Shown: positions 49,601-60,582 of the stretch, one piece after another | Numbering within the stretch: position 1 is the first letter of the stretch | Layout: every line of letters begins with the position of its first letter | Assembly: GCA_964019425.1 (NCBI GenBank) | Contig: OZ025805.1 | Coordinates: 653,501-717,500 of the forward strand | Source of the DNA: Flectonema sp. DT1601 | Taxonomy: Eukaryota; Euglenozoa; Diplonemea; Diplonemida; Diplonemidae | DNA: 64,000 bases | Direction of reading: 5' to 3' | Program-made: the position numbers and the translations under genes | The notes under the pieces: generated by a model | Seen by the model: only the letters and a program-made list of their open reading frames with translations | Database searches by the model: none | Told to the model about the DNA's origin: nothing

Positions 49601-52477
49601 GTCAGTCAAGAGGTACAAACAAATAATAACAGGCAAAAGTACCAAGTTCCTACACCTTCGCTTTTTGTTTTCCCCACACGAACAGTAAGCAAGACTGCCT
49701 ATAACAACCCTGCTGAAGTGAGTGGGAAAAAATCGCGAAATAATAATTGCAGGAGGTTCTCTTAATTAAAATATTTGTGCCAGAGGAAAATTATTTACTG
49801 ATTATTGCCCATGTTTTTTTTTTTTTTTCTTTTTTTTTTTAAATTAGGGTATCGAGCTTTTTTTTCTGGAAACCAAGTACAAGTAAAATATTCCAAAACA
49901 TGGAAATAAAAATAGACCTTTTTTTCGTTAAAATACTGTAATCCCACCAATCAATCAGACATGATAAAGACATCGTTCACAACAAGATCTAAATAAGAAA
50001 GAAACAACACAAGCTGGTAGCAAACTCACTCAAATTGTCAGCCAAAACCGACACAGGCAGGAGAGGTAGCTTTTTTTTTTTTTTTTTTTTTTTTTCCCTC
50101 TCTCTGAAATCCGTAAAAAGGGTTCAGAATCGGGAAAGGCAAACCATTTCAGGAGAAAAAAAAAAAGAAGAGGAAAAGAAAAAAAACAAAAAGTAATATA
50201 AGATATAAATATGGCTAAAGATAAAGAAAACAGAGTACAACTTGGAGGGATTGTGGGACAATGGCTTTGTTTTGCAAACCGCCAGCAAACAGTGTAAGCA
50301 CTGTTGCTAACAAATTCGTCCACTTGCTCATCGGTGGGGCGAGAGCTCCGGATTCGAGACATTGCTATCAAACAAAATAAAAAACACAAAATATAAAAAA
50401 AAGGCATAGCGCATTTTTTATTTATGTTTTTTTTTTTTTTCGGTTTTTTTTTCAGTAGTGTGAGTTAGATTAAACAAAAATATTTTTCAAGTTTAAAAAA
50501 AAAAAAAAAAAAAACTCAGTTAGATAATTCTCGGTGAGCCCTCACACACACACAACCAATAACAATATAAGGGTATAAAGAAAGAAAATAATAAAAAAAT
50601 AAATAAATAAATAAATAAAATACCACCTTACATCATTGTTTGTTTGTTTGTTTGTTTATTTTTCACCGGTTGGCAACAACAGTTCATACGTATAAGACGT
50701 GTCTTATTCTCATTGTCCGGCTAATGTCAAGACGATGATGGTTTTTGCACGAACCGTGATGCGGATATTAAAAAGGTATTCACAATCTGCTGAATAAACC
50801 AAAAGTAAAAAAAAAAAAATTAAAAAAAAATTAAAAACAAAGCCCCACTGAACACTGCAAATCCCAATCTTCAAACGAAATGAAAGAATTCTATCTAGAA
50901 TAGTGTCAAGCGGGTGAATATAGCAAAAACGTTGTCTCTTTTATATATAAAAAGAAAAAAAAGAAGGGAGGGAAAAAAAAGAACAGGGAAAGCAGAAAAG
51001 ACGCTTTATAATACTGCGTGAGGAAAAAATACTGATAACAAACTGTTAAAGCCACATATCCCTGCATTCTATTTGACTATAGTGCAGCAGCTAGTGGGAG
51101 CATGTCAATCACTCTGGCTTGTTTGATTGTTTTGTTTCTTTTTTTTTTTTTTTTTTCAAAAAAGGGAAAAAAAAAAAAATTTAAAAAAAAAAAAAAAACA
51201 AGAACAAGAAATAAAGGGAAAAATAGACAGACACACGACAACAGCGCAGCACAAAATCAAATTGCGGGAAGAATACGAGTAGGCAACAAGACGATAACTT
51301 CTGAACAGGGAATCGGCTTCCACTTACGTTCGGATATAAAAAAAAAAAAAAAAACTAAAACTAGAAAAACAGCAGATTGTAAAATAGACGGAGGGAGGGT
51401 GCTTGGCAATTTAAAATTAATACCAGCACCAACCTCTCTCTTCCCTTTGCCGATAAAAAAAGTAGTAGCGAGATATAAATTTGAATTCTAAAAATGCTTT
51501 TAAGTGGATAACTAAATACCCAGCTACTAATGGATGGAAATTATTTTTTGTTTCATTTTTTTAAAAGATCCTTCTGTGATACATTTTCATATTGCAAAAA
51601 AAAATTGGTTACACAGCTAAAACCAATGTCAATTAAAATTTAAAAAAAAAAAAAGAAAAAAGATAAAAAGAAGGGTCAGTACATGTGTTTTATTGTTTAA
51701 AAAATAAAATATAAAAAAAATAAAAAAATAAATAAAAAATGAACTTAAAGAAATGAACGATAATAAAAACATTAAATAAAATTGTTCTGCTGCTCCATAT
51801 ACGAAACTATTGTTCCCTTTTTTTTTTTTTTTTTTGGCCTTTATACAGTAAGTTCTGAAGACCTACTTAAATCAGCTAGGGTACTTTATTACTCAAAAAA
51901 CTTGTCAGGAAAAAGAAATGAATAGTGCGGGGGATACGGTCTTACGTCTCCCTTTCACTTTACAAAAATATGTTTCTTGTGAAGCGATGAGGAGAAAAAA
52001 GAACAAAGCAAACAACAATAAAATAAATGCAATAATTGAACTACGCCCATATCAAATCGATAGTCAGGGGAAGGGGAAAATGAAAAAAAATAAACACAAG
52101 CGAGCAGTATTTCGCTTCGCCTTTAAAAATAAAAGAAAATCCTAAGTAAAACACAGAAGGAAAAAAAAAAGGAAGAAAAAAACAAGATCATGTCGCAACC
52201 ACATTTTCAAAGGAAAGAACGCATTAATTCTACCACGCCTGTTGGAGGATAGCAAACTAGGTAAAACCGTGCAATCACTCTGTGGACTAAAAAAGGGAGA
52301 GAAATACTGATATTGATCACCCACCGATCAGGTGCCCAACAAAGCAGCTATTGTATATTATCCACACTCGCAAAGGTTGTTTCAGACATCTTATTTTTTC
52401 TTTTTTTTTTTTTTTTCCCCATGAGAAACTAGGAATAACTACCCCAAAAAAAAAAAATCGCAATAAAAAATACGGTT

Positions 52478-52517
<40 letters not shown>

Positions 52518-53366
52518 CGCCGAAGCGAAGATGCCGGGAAGAAACCACATGCTAGTACAGTTCTTTTACTTTTCTTTGTCTGCTGGAATTCTATCTGAGA
52601 AAACCGGTAGTCTTTAAAATTGTAAGCCAAGTACAAGTTGCCTCCTGACGGGTATATTGTGGGTAGTTTTTTTTTGTAGTTCAAAAATAGTTAGAGAAGT
52701 GCTAGGAAATAAAGGAGTGACCATCGGTGTATAGAACTTACTACAAAGCAGCTACGAATAAAAGGGAGAGAGAATATTAAAAATAGGTTCCAAACTTAAA
52801 TATAAGCATAAAAAAGGATAAAACCTGTGCCTATTAGTGCATAATAGTTTTTCGGTAAAATGAAAGGGAAAAAAAATATTGTGGAGGGCCAAATAAAGAT
52901 AAGCCACAATGAATTATTATGGCATCTGTTTTGTTTGTTTTTTTGTTTTTTTCGTTTTTTGTTTTTTTTTCTGAACGGGGTAAATAGTACCTGCTACCAG
53001 AGCACATTTAATGATTAAAATATTTTTCTTTGTTTTTTTTGAAGCTTTTGAATTGAGGGGGTATTTTTTTTTTTTTTTTAAAAGTTAGATCGAAGCAGTT
53101 TATTAGCCAAGTTTTAAAACCAAAAAAAAAAACCTTTAAAAAAAAAAAAAAAGGAGGGTTAACTGTTCAAGTTTGTACGTAAAATACAAAAAGAGGGGTG
53201 ATAGAAAAGTTGTTGTTGCTTTAATAGCAGTATTCAGAATTTAAAACTCTTACATCGATTTTTTTTTTTTTGCTTTTCATCCAAAATAAAATTAGCTCGA
53301 TCAATTCGGAACAATGCAAGTTGCATGTTCTCCTCTTGTAATAGACGCTTTAGAATATCATAAACT
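46656..53366. other. 6.7-kb gene-poor, homopolymer-rich region
   Basis: No gene can be supported. As in 40.8-44.6 kb, homopolymers alternate with unique islands. A (AAAT)n tract (about 50595-50621) and a (TTTG)5 tract (about 50638-50658) lie 16 bp apart. Islands with short non-repetitive open frames occur on both strands: plus at about 49266-49365 and 49420-49560, minus at about 50375-50285, and plus at about 51918-52000. They have neither chained splice sites nor recognisable domains. Confidence 0.55.
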
Positions 53367-56300
53367 TCAAGGGTTAACAGGTAATACAACGAGACCTGGA
53401 ACTATTGCGGGAACAGGTGGTGGGTATTGTGGAAACTTAGCAGTAAACCTGCCACTGATGTGCGGATCAGACAACACAAATCTATCACGAGTCTGCATGT
53501 GTCTTAAAACATTTTGAAAGACTGGCTCGTCCTCATGAGCAGCAATATTACTATCAGAAGTCAGCTGCGATCTCTTCTCGCTAGACGTCGCCGCAGCGAA
53601 CAATAATTGACGTCTATCTTGCATTAGATCACCAGTATTGGTGTCTTCTTCAACAAACATCCCAATTGAAATATGTCTGGCCTTGTTTAAAATAATTTCC
53701 TCAACAACAGACGGTTCGTTGTCATCCTCGATCTGCCAAACATCAACAGGTTTACAATACTTCTGTAATCCTCTTGATGATAAAGTACCTCCTCTTAGTA
53801 GTAATAGAGCGCAGGTCTGCACAGAATCAGGAATCATTTTCATAAGTGTCCTCGGAAGTTCCATCATCGATCCCTGAATTGAATGATACTTCTTAATACT
53901 ACTACCGATAGATCCATGATACAGTTGTCCAGAAGCAATACCAATCCTTGCTGTTAGATCACCACTCTTATACAAAGAGATCCCTGCGAATTTGACTGCT
54001 TGGTTGCAATGAAAGGTACTATTACTACTTAAATTCCAACTTGCAATAATACGAGTTCCCAATATAGATTCAACAATACCTTCAGTCATAGGAAGAGTAT
54101 CAAGCGCTGCTTGTAAGAACATTAGGTTCTTGGGTTTCGTGCCTACCTCGAAATCAGCTTCAACCATGGCTACTGTTCCCATCTTCTTACGTAACTTAAA
54201 ATATCCATCACGTAGCTCTGAGTACCTTTGAACTCCAATTGATAATGAGGAGCACACGCTCGGTGACCTGGATGGTTTATTAAAAGTACTTCCGTCAGTC
54301 TTCTTTAGAAGTACATCTCTTCCACCTAACCCATCAGGGTAGCAAAAGAATATCTCAACAGTACCAATTCCCTTTAAGTCCTTCTTTCCCATACTCTCAA
54401 TTGGAGTAAGTGGTAACTTTAAATTATCAACAACCGTCTTTAATGACTCAGAGATGGAGATCATTCCTGGTAGGGCAAGTCCAGAGACACGAGCAGCTTT
54501 GTTAACTGCTGGTCCCATGTAATCAACTCTGTCTGAGAATGGTGAGGTCTCATGTCCCATCTCTGTTGGTTCGTTACCAATGTGAAATCCCATACGAACA
54601 CGAGGACCGTTGTAAAGCATCGTACCATCTTTTATTACCGGAATAGCGTTGGCATTCTGAAGAATCTCACTCGGCCAGTTTATGGTCATCAATTCCTTTT
54701 GTACCGCTGCGGCCCACATCAGAGCATTTTCAACGGAAGAAAACGCTACCATGAAAGCGTCACCGATGGTTTTCACCTCATACCCATCATAAGTGACTAG
54801 ATTCTTACGCATTGTCGAATTGTGAAGCTCAAGCGTCTCCGCCATGACCGCCTGCGAAATATTTTCCCAAAGTAAGGTGCTGTTTAAGATATCAGTAAAC
54901 CCGATTACTACGGTACCTGAAGGGGGCTTAACAAACGCCTTCTTTGTAGCAACTTTGTATAATGCCGCTTCAGGAAGGTATGATCTGTACTCCCGCAGCT
55001 GTGAAACCATTCTCATGAATGTAGTTTCGCAAATATTGAATTCAGACACATAATTGGCAATCGCGGAACCGTTAAATTCTGAGTTAAGTTCCATTTCTGT
55101 AACACTAACAAGGTGATTAGCAAGTCTTCTAAGCGGAGTTGATATCGCAATAGAAAGGAGGATAAAGAAAACACCACCGACTACGATCATCACCACAGCG
55201 ATTATCAAATTAATTTTTTGTCCCTCTTCCACAGTTCCGAATATCTCAGATCTGTCGATTACGATCACTCCCACCCACTGGATTTTTCTAACAGCTACAT
55301 AGAATGTCGATATCAGCCTGTCAGTACCGTCGACCTTCAAGTCAAAATTCATCGTCCTTCCCGTCAGTGAAGTAAAATTGTTTCCTGACTTTTTCAATAC
55401 TCCATCAGCTGCTTCTCTGATAAACCTATTAGGATGTTGTGTTGACTGTACGGTACCAACTACGCTTGGATTCTCGCATGGAATGCAAGGTACAAATTCA
55501 CCGGCGTCACATCTTTCTTTAGCATAGCATGACAATAGCGGAGTTTTTGGGATAGAGGCAGCCAGTGTAATTCCGTAATTGACACCAGGGTGGGAGTCTA
55601 GAAGAATAATTTGCCATCCCTTCAAATCGGCTACTTGTTCTCCAAGGAAGCTTGATAAGAATCCAAGTTTGAATCCAGAAACGTAAGAACCGTACCAATT
55701 ATCATTCTCATCGAAGAGTGGAATCGTTGTATGAATTTTAAGTTGAACTTCATCAAATGTCCACACAAATGTTGGAGTGTATGTAGGAACACGATTTTCT
55801 GGTAAACGTGGATCACCTTCTGTGAACCAAGCCTTAATATCGAAGTCGGTCATCGACAGGTTTGTACGAGAGGGAAATGTTCTAGTCTCAGGATCCCAAT
55901 AATTAACAGACAATTGATTTGGAATTGATGTATTAAACCACCATGAGATTCCATCAGGTCTCAATATCAGAGTCATCCATAATTCGAATTGGTTAGTATG
56001 GTACGGTGTGACTACTCTATAATTTGGATCAGAAGGGATCAACATAAAACCAGAACAACACCTTGACTCTGGAGGGAATGTCTGCAAGTATGCCAACTGA
56101 ATGTCACGAAGTTTTAAAAAGTCATCCCACTGTCTAATATCTAATTTAGCAAGTCTCATATAATTAATAGTAGTTTCTTGATGGTTTGGAAGCAATTCTA
56201 ATTTTGATATTAACGTTGACTTCAATCCTCTCGGCAGCGTTTCTCTCAATTTTATCTGCAAGTCATCAACTGCCTTGTCGCCATAGTAATCAGCAACAAA

Positions 56301-56432
56301 ATACAATGCAAGAGTAACTCCTACATATATGATCAAACTTGCTCCTCCTACTAACACCAACAGAGGGATCCCACGCTTCGGCCTGTCATCCGGGATTGTA
56401 ATTGTTGTTTCCTTGTCTATAGTATTCGACAT
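53367..56432 (-). CDS. Receptor-type class III adenylate cyclase with Cache-like ectodomain and second degenerate cyclase domain
   Basis: A single-exon frame of 1,021 residues. TM1 (about 20-48) is followed by a roughly 355-residue extracellular domain of double-Cache type (a WWFNTSIPNQ segment, then 'FDENDNWYGSYVSGFKLG'). TM2 (about 405-430) runs into a HAMP-like linker (STPLRRLANHLVSVTEMEL). The catalytic domain begins near residue 503. Both metal aspartates are present (FTDI, about 511; KTIGDAFM, about 556), with the Asn/Arg pair for catalysis in VNKAARV (about 640). The Lys of VKTIGD and the Asp of VDYMGP fit adenine rather than guanine. From about 750 a second cyclase-like fold follows (ending 'RIGIASGQLYHGSIG') but lacks the metal aspartates, so it is probably regulatory. 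It would convert ATP to cAMP in response to an external ligand. The start is supported by a GACACAG acceptor 19 nt upstream. Confidence 0.92.
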   Translation of the reverse strand: MSNTIDKETTITIPDDRPKRGIPLLVLVGGASLIIYVGVTLALYFVADYYGDKAVDDLQIKLRETLPRGLKSTLISKLELLPNHQETTINYMRLAKLDIRQWDDFLKLRDIQLAYLQTFPPESRCCSGFMLIPSDPNYRVVTPYHTNQFELWMTLILRPDGISWWFNTSIPNQLSVNYWDPETRTFPSRTNLSMTDFDIKAWFTEGDPRLPENRVPTYTPTFVWTFDEVQLKIHTTIPLFDENDNWYGSYVSGFKLGFLSSFLGEQVADLKGWQIILLDSHPGVNYGITLAASIPKTPLLSCYAKERCDAGEFVPCIPCENPSVVGTVQSTQHPNRFIREAADGVLKKSGNNFTSLTGRTMNFDLKVDGTDRLISTFYVAVRKIQWVGVIVIDRSEIFGTVEEGQKINLIIAVVMIVVGGVFFILLSIAISTPLRRLANHLVSVTEMELNSEFNGSAIANYVSEFNICETTFMRMVSQLREYRSYLPEAALYKVATKKAFVKPPSGTVVIGFTDILNSTLLWENISQAVMAETLELHNSTMRKNLVTYDGYEVKTIGDAFMVAFSSVENALMWAAAVQKELMTINWPSEILQNANAIPVIKDGTMLYNGPRVRMGFHIGNEPTEMGHETSPFSDRVDYMGPAVNKAARVSGLALPGMISISESLKTVVDNLKLPLTPIESMGKKDLKGIGTVEIFFCYPDGLGGRDVLLKKTDGSTFNKPSRSPSVCSSLSIGVQRYSELRDGYFKLRKKMGTVAMVEADFEVGTKPKNLMFLQAALDTLPMTEGIVESILGTRIIASWNLSSNSTFHCNQAVKFAGISLYKSGDLTARIGIASGQLYHGSIGSSIKKYHSIQGSMMELPRTLMKMIPDSVQTCALLLLRGGTLSSRGLQKYCKPVDVWQIEDDNEPSVVEEIILNKARHISIGMFVEEDTNTGDLMQDRRQLLFAAATSSEKRSQLTSDSNIAAHEDEPVFQNVLRHMQTRDRFVLSDPHISGRFTAKFPQYPPPVPAIVPGLVVLPVNP

Positions 56433-57498
56433 GTTTATTTTTGTTAATCTGTGTCAGTATAGATTTACTTTTTTTTCGTGGACGTTCTAAACTGAATATG
56501 CAATCTGGGACCTACATTGCAATAAGCTTATATTTGAACACTTGTTTTATATCGTGAAACAGTGCAATAATTTAACTAAAAGACTGTGTATACCACACAC
56601 AAGCTGAGACATGATATGATGGTTGTGTGTGTTATAATCTTCGAAAGGAAAGGAAATAAAACATTCTCAATAAGAACACTAAACTATCAAAACAGAAATC
56701 AGATCAATCCCTCACCTGGAATTTGTTGTAATCAACGCCTACCTCCTCATCACAATACAATACCTTTCTATAAACACAACAAAACAGTATAATGTACAAG
56801 GGGATTGGGCAATGTTTTTGGCATCGGCCCTCCATTCTCCAATGTAACAGAACACCTGTCATCCAGCGCGTCATCCATATCATCCCGATGTGTGCTTAGC
56901 GGCGAGCAGCAAGAAAGAAACGAAGTAGTAAGTGTTCAAACCTGTTTTGTTGTGTTTATTGTTGGCAATTTAGGCCGCACAAGTCACACATAGGGATCGG
57001 TAGTGGCTGCTTCTTCAGTGGTGGTGTCTGTCTTGTCACATTGTAGTGACAGCCCCTGTCCTTCCTCTACACTCGCATGTCACGATGCGGAGTGGACCGA
57101 TCTCTTCTTCTCAGATGCACCTGGTCATGGCTAAAGGGCTGTGAAGTTTGAAAATCTGCCAGCCATGACCCAGTTGTCTTACACTGCTGTCTCAGGACGA
57201 ACCAGACTTAGGTTGCAACTGATCCAAAAGGACAAGTGCACTCTCCAAAACAGATAGAAATATCGATCAGCTGTGAACAATGAAGATAAGTTAGGATTAC
57301 TGATCAGCTGTCCACTAAAAAAAGATAAACTAAAACACAACTAGTCAGCTGACCGATGAGGAAGAGAAGCTAAAATAAAAGACTGCTCAGAGCAGCTATT
57401 GTTTTCAGAGATAGAGTCTTGTCAGTTTTGGGTCATGACCAGGACAGGGGTGAGATACAGACATGTAGAACTGTGTAAGGTGGGGAACAACCTTGCTA
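56433..57498. other. Transition from genic to repeat-rich DNA
   Basis: No supported gene. GC content is visibly higher from about 56800. A GATCAGCTG-like motif is repeated three times at about 57264, 57300 and 57341. A short hairpin (TGTCAC...GTGACA) lies near 57034-57050. This may be an unrecognised old repeat. Confidence 0.5.
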
Positions 57499-57744
57499 CA
57501 GTAAACTTCTTTTTTTTCTCACAAGGTACCGTGAAGACCGGCCTATTAGCAGGTTAGCAGGAACGCACTCTCCCTCCTCGAATCCCTCTATATTCGACTC
57601 GGTGCATTCTGCGGGGACATATCCACGTCGCTTGTAGATCTGGGATGCATCGTCCACTGAAATGAGTTTCAGCTTCAGGGGTGGCAGCAGGCTCCGGAAG
57701 CTCCCAAGGAGTGGTGAGGTCCCCATTGTTTTTGCCATTGTTGA
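57499..57744 (-). repeat. Second copy of the gene fragment carried by the 44.6-kb element
   Basis: An 80-codon minus-strand frame from ATG at 57738 reads MAKTMGTSP...ISVDDASQIYKRRGYVP...YLVRKKRSLL and ends at 57496. It matches 44893-45127 at over 90% outside two short replaced segments. The frame is longer and cleaner here, so this copy is nearer to the source. Function unknown; it may be an exon of a gene or part of another repeat family. Confidence 0.7.
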
Positions 57745-57900
57745 TTTCTTTGTGTATTTTTTAGAAGAAGATCAGGACATCCAAGCTGAGGCGATCGGCA
57801 GGGTGGAGGTGTTCACGATTTTTCACTTTGCTACACGAAAATTCACGATTTTTCACGATTTTTCACTTAATTTTTTGCTGCTTTCTGGTAGTGAAATCCC

Positions 57901-57955
57901 GTGAAAATGTGTGAAAATGTGTGAAAATGTGTGAAAATGTGTGAAAATGTGTGAA
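57901..57955. repeat. 10-bp tandem repeat in the left subterminal region
   Basis: Five perfect copies of GTGAAAATGT (57901-57950) with a partial sixth. The right end has scattered GTGAAAATTCGTGA-like motifs instead. Such subterminal arrays can bind transposase. Confidence 0.9.
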
Positions 57956-58384
57956 TTCTAGTGAAAAAAGTGAGTGATATCCAGATGGTACCGTTGGTGC
58001 TGGTGTGCTGTGCGATGTCAAACCTGTTCAGTTTGCCATACATGTCACTTTGACAACTAAATGGGCATCGCTTGTGCCCAGTGACCCATCACCCTTCCTG
58101 ACCATCGCTTGTGGTGAGGTTCCGGACTTTGGACCGGCGCATCGCGTGCGGTGGGTTTAATCACTGAGGGGCTCATTCTCGTTCAGACTGTTCTGTTCTG
58201 TGGTGTCTTTCCATTACTCCTCCCATCTCTGCCAGGAGACAGCCTGACAACCCATATTGATATTGCTTGAGAGACAATGAGAGGTAATTCATTGGGGTAG
58301 AAACAAGTGAGTGTAATCATTGGGTTCCAAGCTGATGATAATTTTTTTGGTTAAATAAATAAAAAATCCAAAGAGCAACTGTTG

Positions 58385-60062
58385 TCATTGCTCAACCTTG
58401 GGATTCTTGCGTGCCGGTTCTGCAGCCTTCTTTTTCTTCGCCTCTGCAGCCTTCTTCCTGGCTGCATCCCTTGCTTCCTCCTTCGCCTTCTTGGCAGCCG
58501 CCTTCTCCTTTCTTGCCTCCTCTCTTCGCTGAGCAGTTTTTTCTTGTGCAACTTTCCTGGCAGCAGCATTTTCTGCTGCTTTCGCTGCTTTCGCTTGGGT
58601 CAGTGTGGCGGACTGCTGGGGCACCGGGAGGGAGAGGGGGGTCACGCAACTTTAGCTTTGTGGGGAGCTCCAGCGCAAAGCATTCAACAACAGAGAAAAT
58701 GAATGCCCCGCGCTGGGACTTGGTTGGGGGGTTAGGTAGGGATGGTGCGTCCACCGGGATGATGCTGGCATCAGGCTTGGTGAGCATGGGGTCATCGGGG
58801 ACATCGCTCTTCAGCTTAGAGACCTGAATGTGGTTCACATGGGAGAGGGCGTGGTTGACCTGCCTATTGACTTCCAGCAGGCGGGCGTGGTGAGGGGAGA
58901 CTGTGTCACCGCAATAGCAGCAACGAAAAATGCCCTTTCCCCCCAAGGGTTCCAGCATGTAGAACCATCTACCTGGAAGCTCGGTATCGAGCAATGCAAA
59001 AATCTAAACTCCATGATGTTGCCCATTTCCTCGTTACTGAGAGACATCAGGTAAGCGTATGCCCGCCTGCGACGATGAGAGTACTTGATGAGGCGCTTGT
59101 TGCGCTGCAAGAATGTGAGAACCCACCTGAGGAATGGAATACCTCGAAGCGGGCATGATAACACATAGCATGCAAATGCTAAGGTTCCGAAGCGCCCATT
59201 CGTAACCTTCTCTTTAAATGGGCACGCCCTAAAAGAGATGCGGTGCTTCTTGCGAAGCCAGTAAGCAAACGACCGATTCCCACGTATGAAGAAGCACAGC
59301 GTTACTATTGAACGGAGGAAGTCACTGAGGCCAAAGTACTTCGCAATCCAGGAGGCAATGCAATGAACTCGGTGTGTAGGCTCCGGGATGAGGCAGATAT
59401 TGCCATCTTGGTCAAATAATTTAAACCCCCTGTATTCTGATCCACCCCGATCACTGAGCGCAGAGGTAATCATGCAAGTTGACAGAGGTGGTGGTGCCGG
59501 ATCAGTGATTAAGATTCCGAGCTGCTGGAAGTGGTGCAGCGCACGTCGTAGTGTGTCACAGAATGATTGAGCTTGGTGGCTCTGTGTTAGTCTGCATGCA
59601 AGACTATAGCATGCAGTCGTAGCTGTAGCAGCAGTGATGTGCAGCACCGGTTGCGAATGAGAAACACACAATCCTGCACATCAACCACCGGATCATCTCT
59701 CTTCGTGCAGCCCCATAACTGACGGAGTCAAGACCATGAAGCTGGCGGGTAAACTGCGGAATGCGGCGCATGGCGATGTGCTGCAAGAGGATCGGGACAA
59801 CTGTACTTGGTGGCTGTGGGCGGAGATGCAGGGTCCCAGCAACAGTGTATTGCGATACACCGTCAACCTCACCAATCTTCTCATCGCACCAGATCAGCAT
59901 GCCATCCGTGCCAGCAACACGAGCCCTAACCTCCAAGTCATCTTTAACTTCTAGTCCCATACCACCCAATACATCTAACAGCTTTGATCTGCTAGTCACA
60001 TACAGCAAGATCTCTGCTGGCAAGGAATCGCGAAGTTGCACTGTTACTCTTACGAGAGCCAT
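58385..60062 (-). pseudogene. Frameshifted transposase-like coding region
   Basis: Protein-like sequence moves through three minus-strand frames. The first (60062 to about 59690) begins MALVRVTVQLRDSLPAEILL. The second (about 59670-59010) includes 'EPTHRVHCIASWIAKYFGL' and 'NGRFGTLAFACY', which resemble the HC..H and TRWGS regions of hAT transposases. The third (about 59005-58640) has a cysteine/histidine cluster (CCYCGDTVSPHHAR). A further shift at a C run (58626-58634) leads into an Ala/Lys/Glu-rich helical tail ending at 58385. The frame changes fall at T and C runs, which suggests decay (or sequencing indels) rather than introns. The hAT assignment is tentative. Confidence 0.55.
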
Positions 60063-60078
60063 GTGAATGCATTACCAC

Positions 60079-60256
60079 AATAAACTGTAGAGAACGATAG
60101 GATTAACAAGCACCACCATTTCAACGATCACCACACATGCCTATCAACCCACCTGTGCTAGAATAGTTCAGCAACCACATGAAACTGTAACAAGAGCTGG
60201 ATTAAAGAAGTAGTATTAACAATAAACTGTAGAGAACGATAGGATTAACAAGCACC
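60079..60256. repeat. 36-bp direct repeat
   Basis: AATAAACTGTAGAGAACGAT and the following 16 bases occur at 60079 and again at 60221, a 142-bp offset, just 5' of the decayed coding region. Confidence 0.8.
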
Positions 60257-60465
60257 GATGACAACTATGAAGCAATGCAGTTCAGGCCCCCTGAGTAGTT
60301 TTTTTTACCAAACCACAAATCTCAATATCAAAATTCACGAAAATTCACGATTTTTCACCATGTTTTTGGCAGTGAATTTTCGTGATAGGTAGTGACAACT
60401 CGTGACAAACTGTGAAGGATCGTGAAAATTCGTGAAACCTCCACCCCTGCCGATCGCCTCATGCC

Positions 60466-60579
60466 CTCCAAGTCATCTTTGACTTCTAATCCCATACCAC
60501 CCAATACATCTAACAGCTTTGATCTGCTAGTCACATACAGCAAGATCTCTGCTGGCAAGGAATCGCGAAGTTGCACTGT
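60466..60579 (-). repeat. 114-bp copy of the element's coding region lying outside its right end
   Basis: It matches 59931-60044 over its full 114 bp with about three differences, and encodes the same 'QLRDSLPAEILLYVTSRSK' segment. It begins five bases beyond the right TIR and ends where the minisatellite begins. Confidence 0.85.
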
Positions 60580-60582
60580 GGC

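Larger units (their letters stand above)
57788..60460. mobile_element. 2.67-kb TIR transposon with decayed coding region (possibly hAT-like)
   Basis: The left end GAGGCGATCGGCAGGGTGGA (57788-) and the reverse complement of the right end (60460-) are near-identical over about 38 bp and continue into subterminal TTCACGATTTTTCAC motifs repeated on both sides. If the ends are taken at CAGGG (57799) and CCCTG (60449), a usual hAT terminus, the flanking 8-mers are GCGATCGG and CCGATCGC. They share six of eight bases but are also inverse complements, so a target duplication cannot be shown. The interior is GC-richer than the host DNA and carries a broken minus-strand coding region. Confidence 0.75.

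Noticed and set aside
50285-50375. Minus-strand frame MSRIRSSRPTDEQVDEFVSNS
   Set aside because: A plausible first exon with an acceptor before it, but there is no following exon and the frame runs into low complexity, so it is not called.
41021-53300. CRISPR-like arrays or prokaryotic operons
   Set aside because: Repeats are homopolymers or old duplications, not regularly spaced direct repeats, and the genome is eukaryotic.
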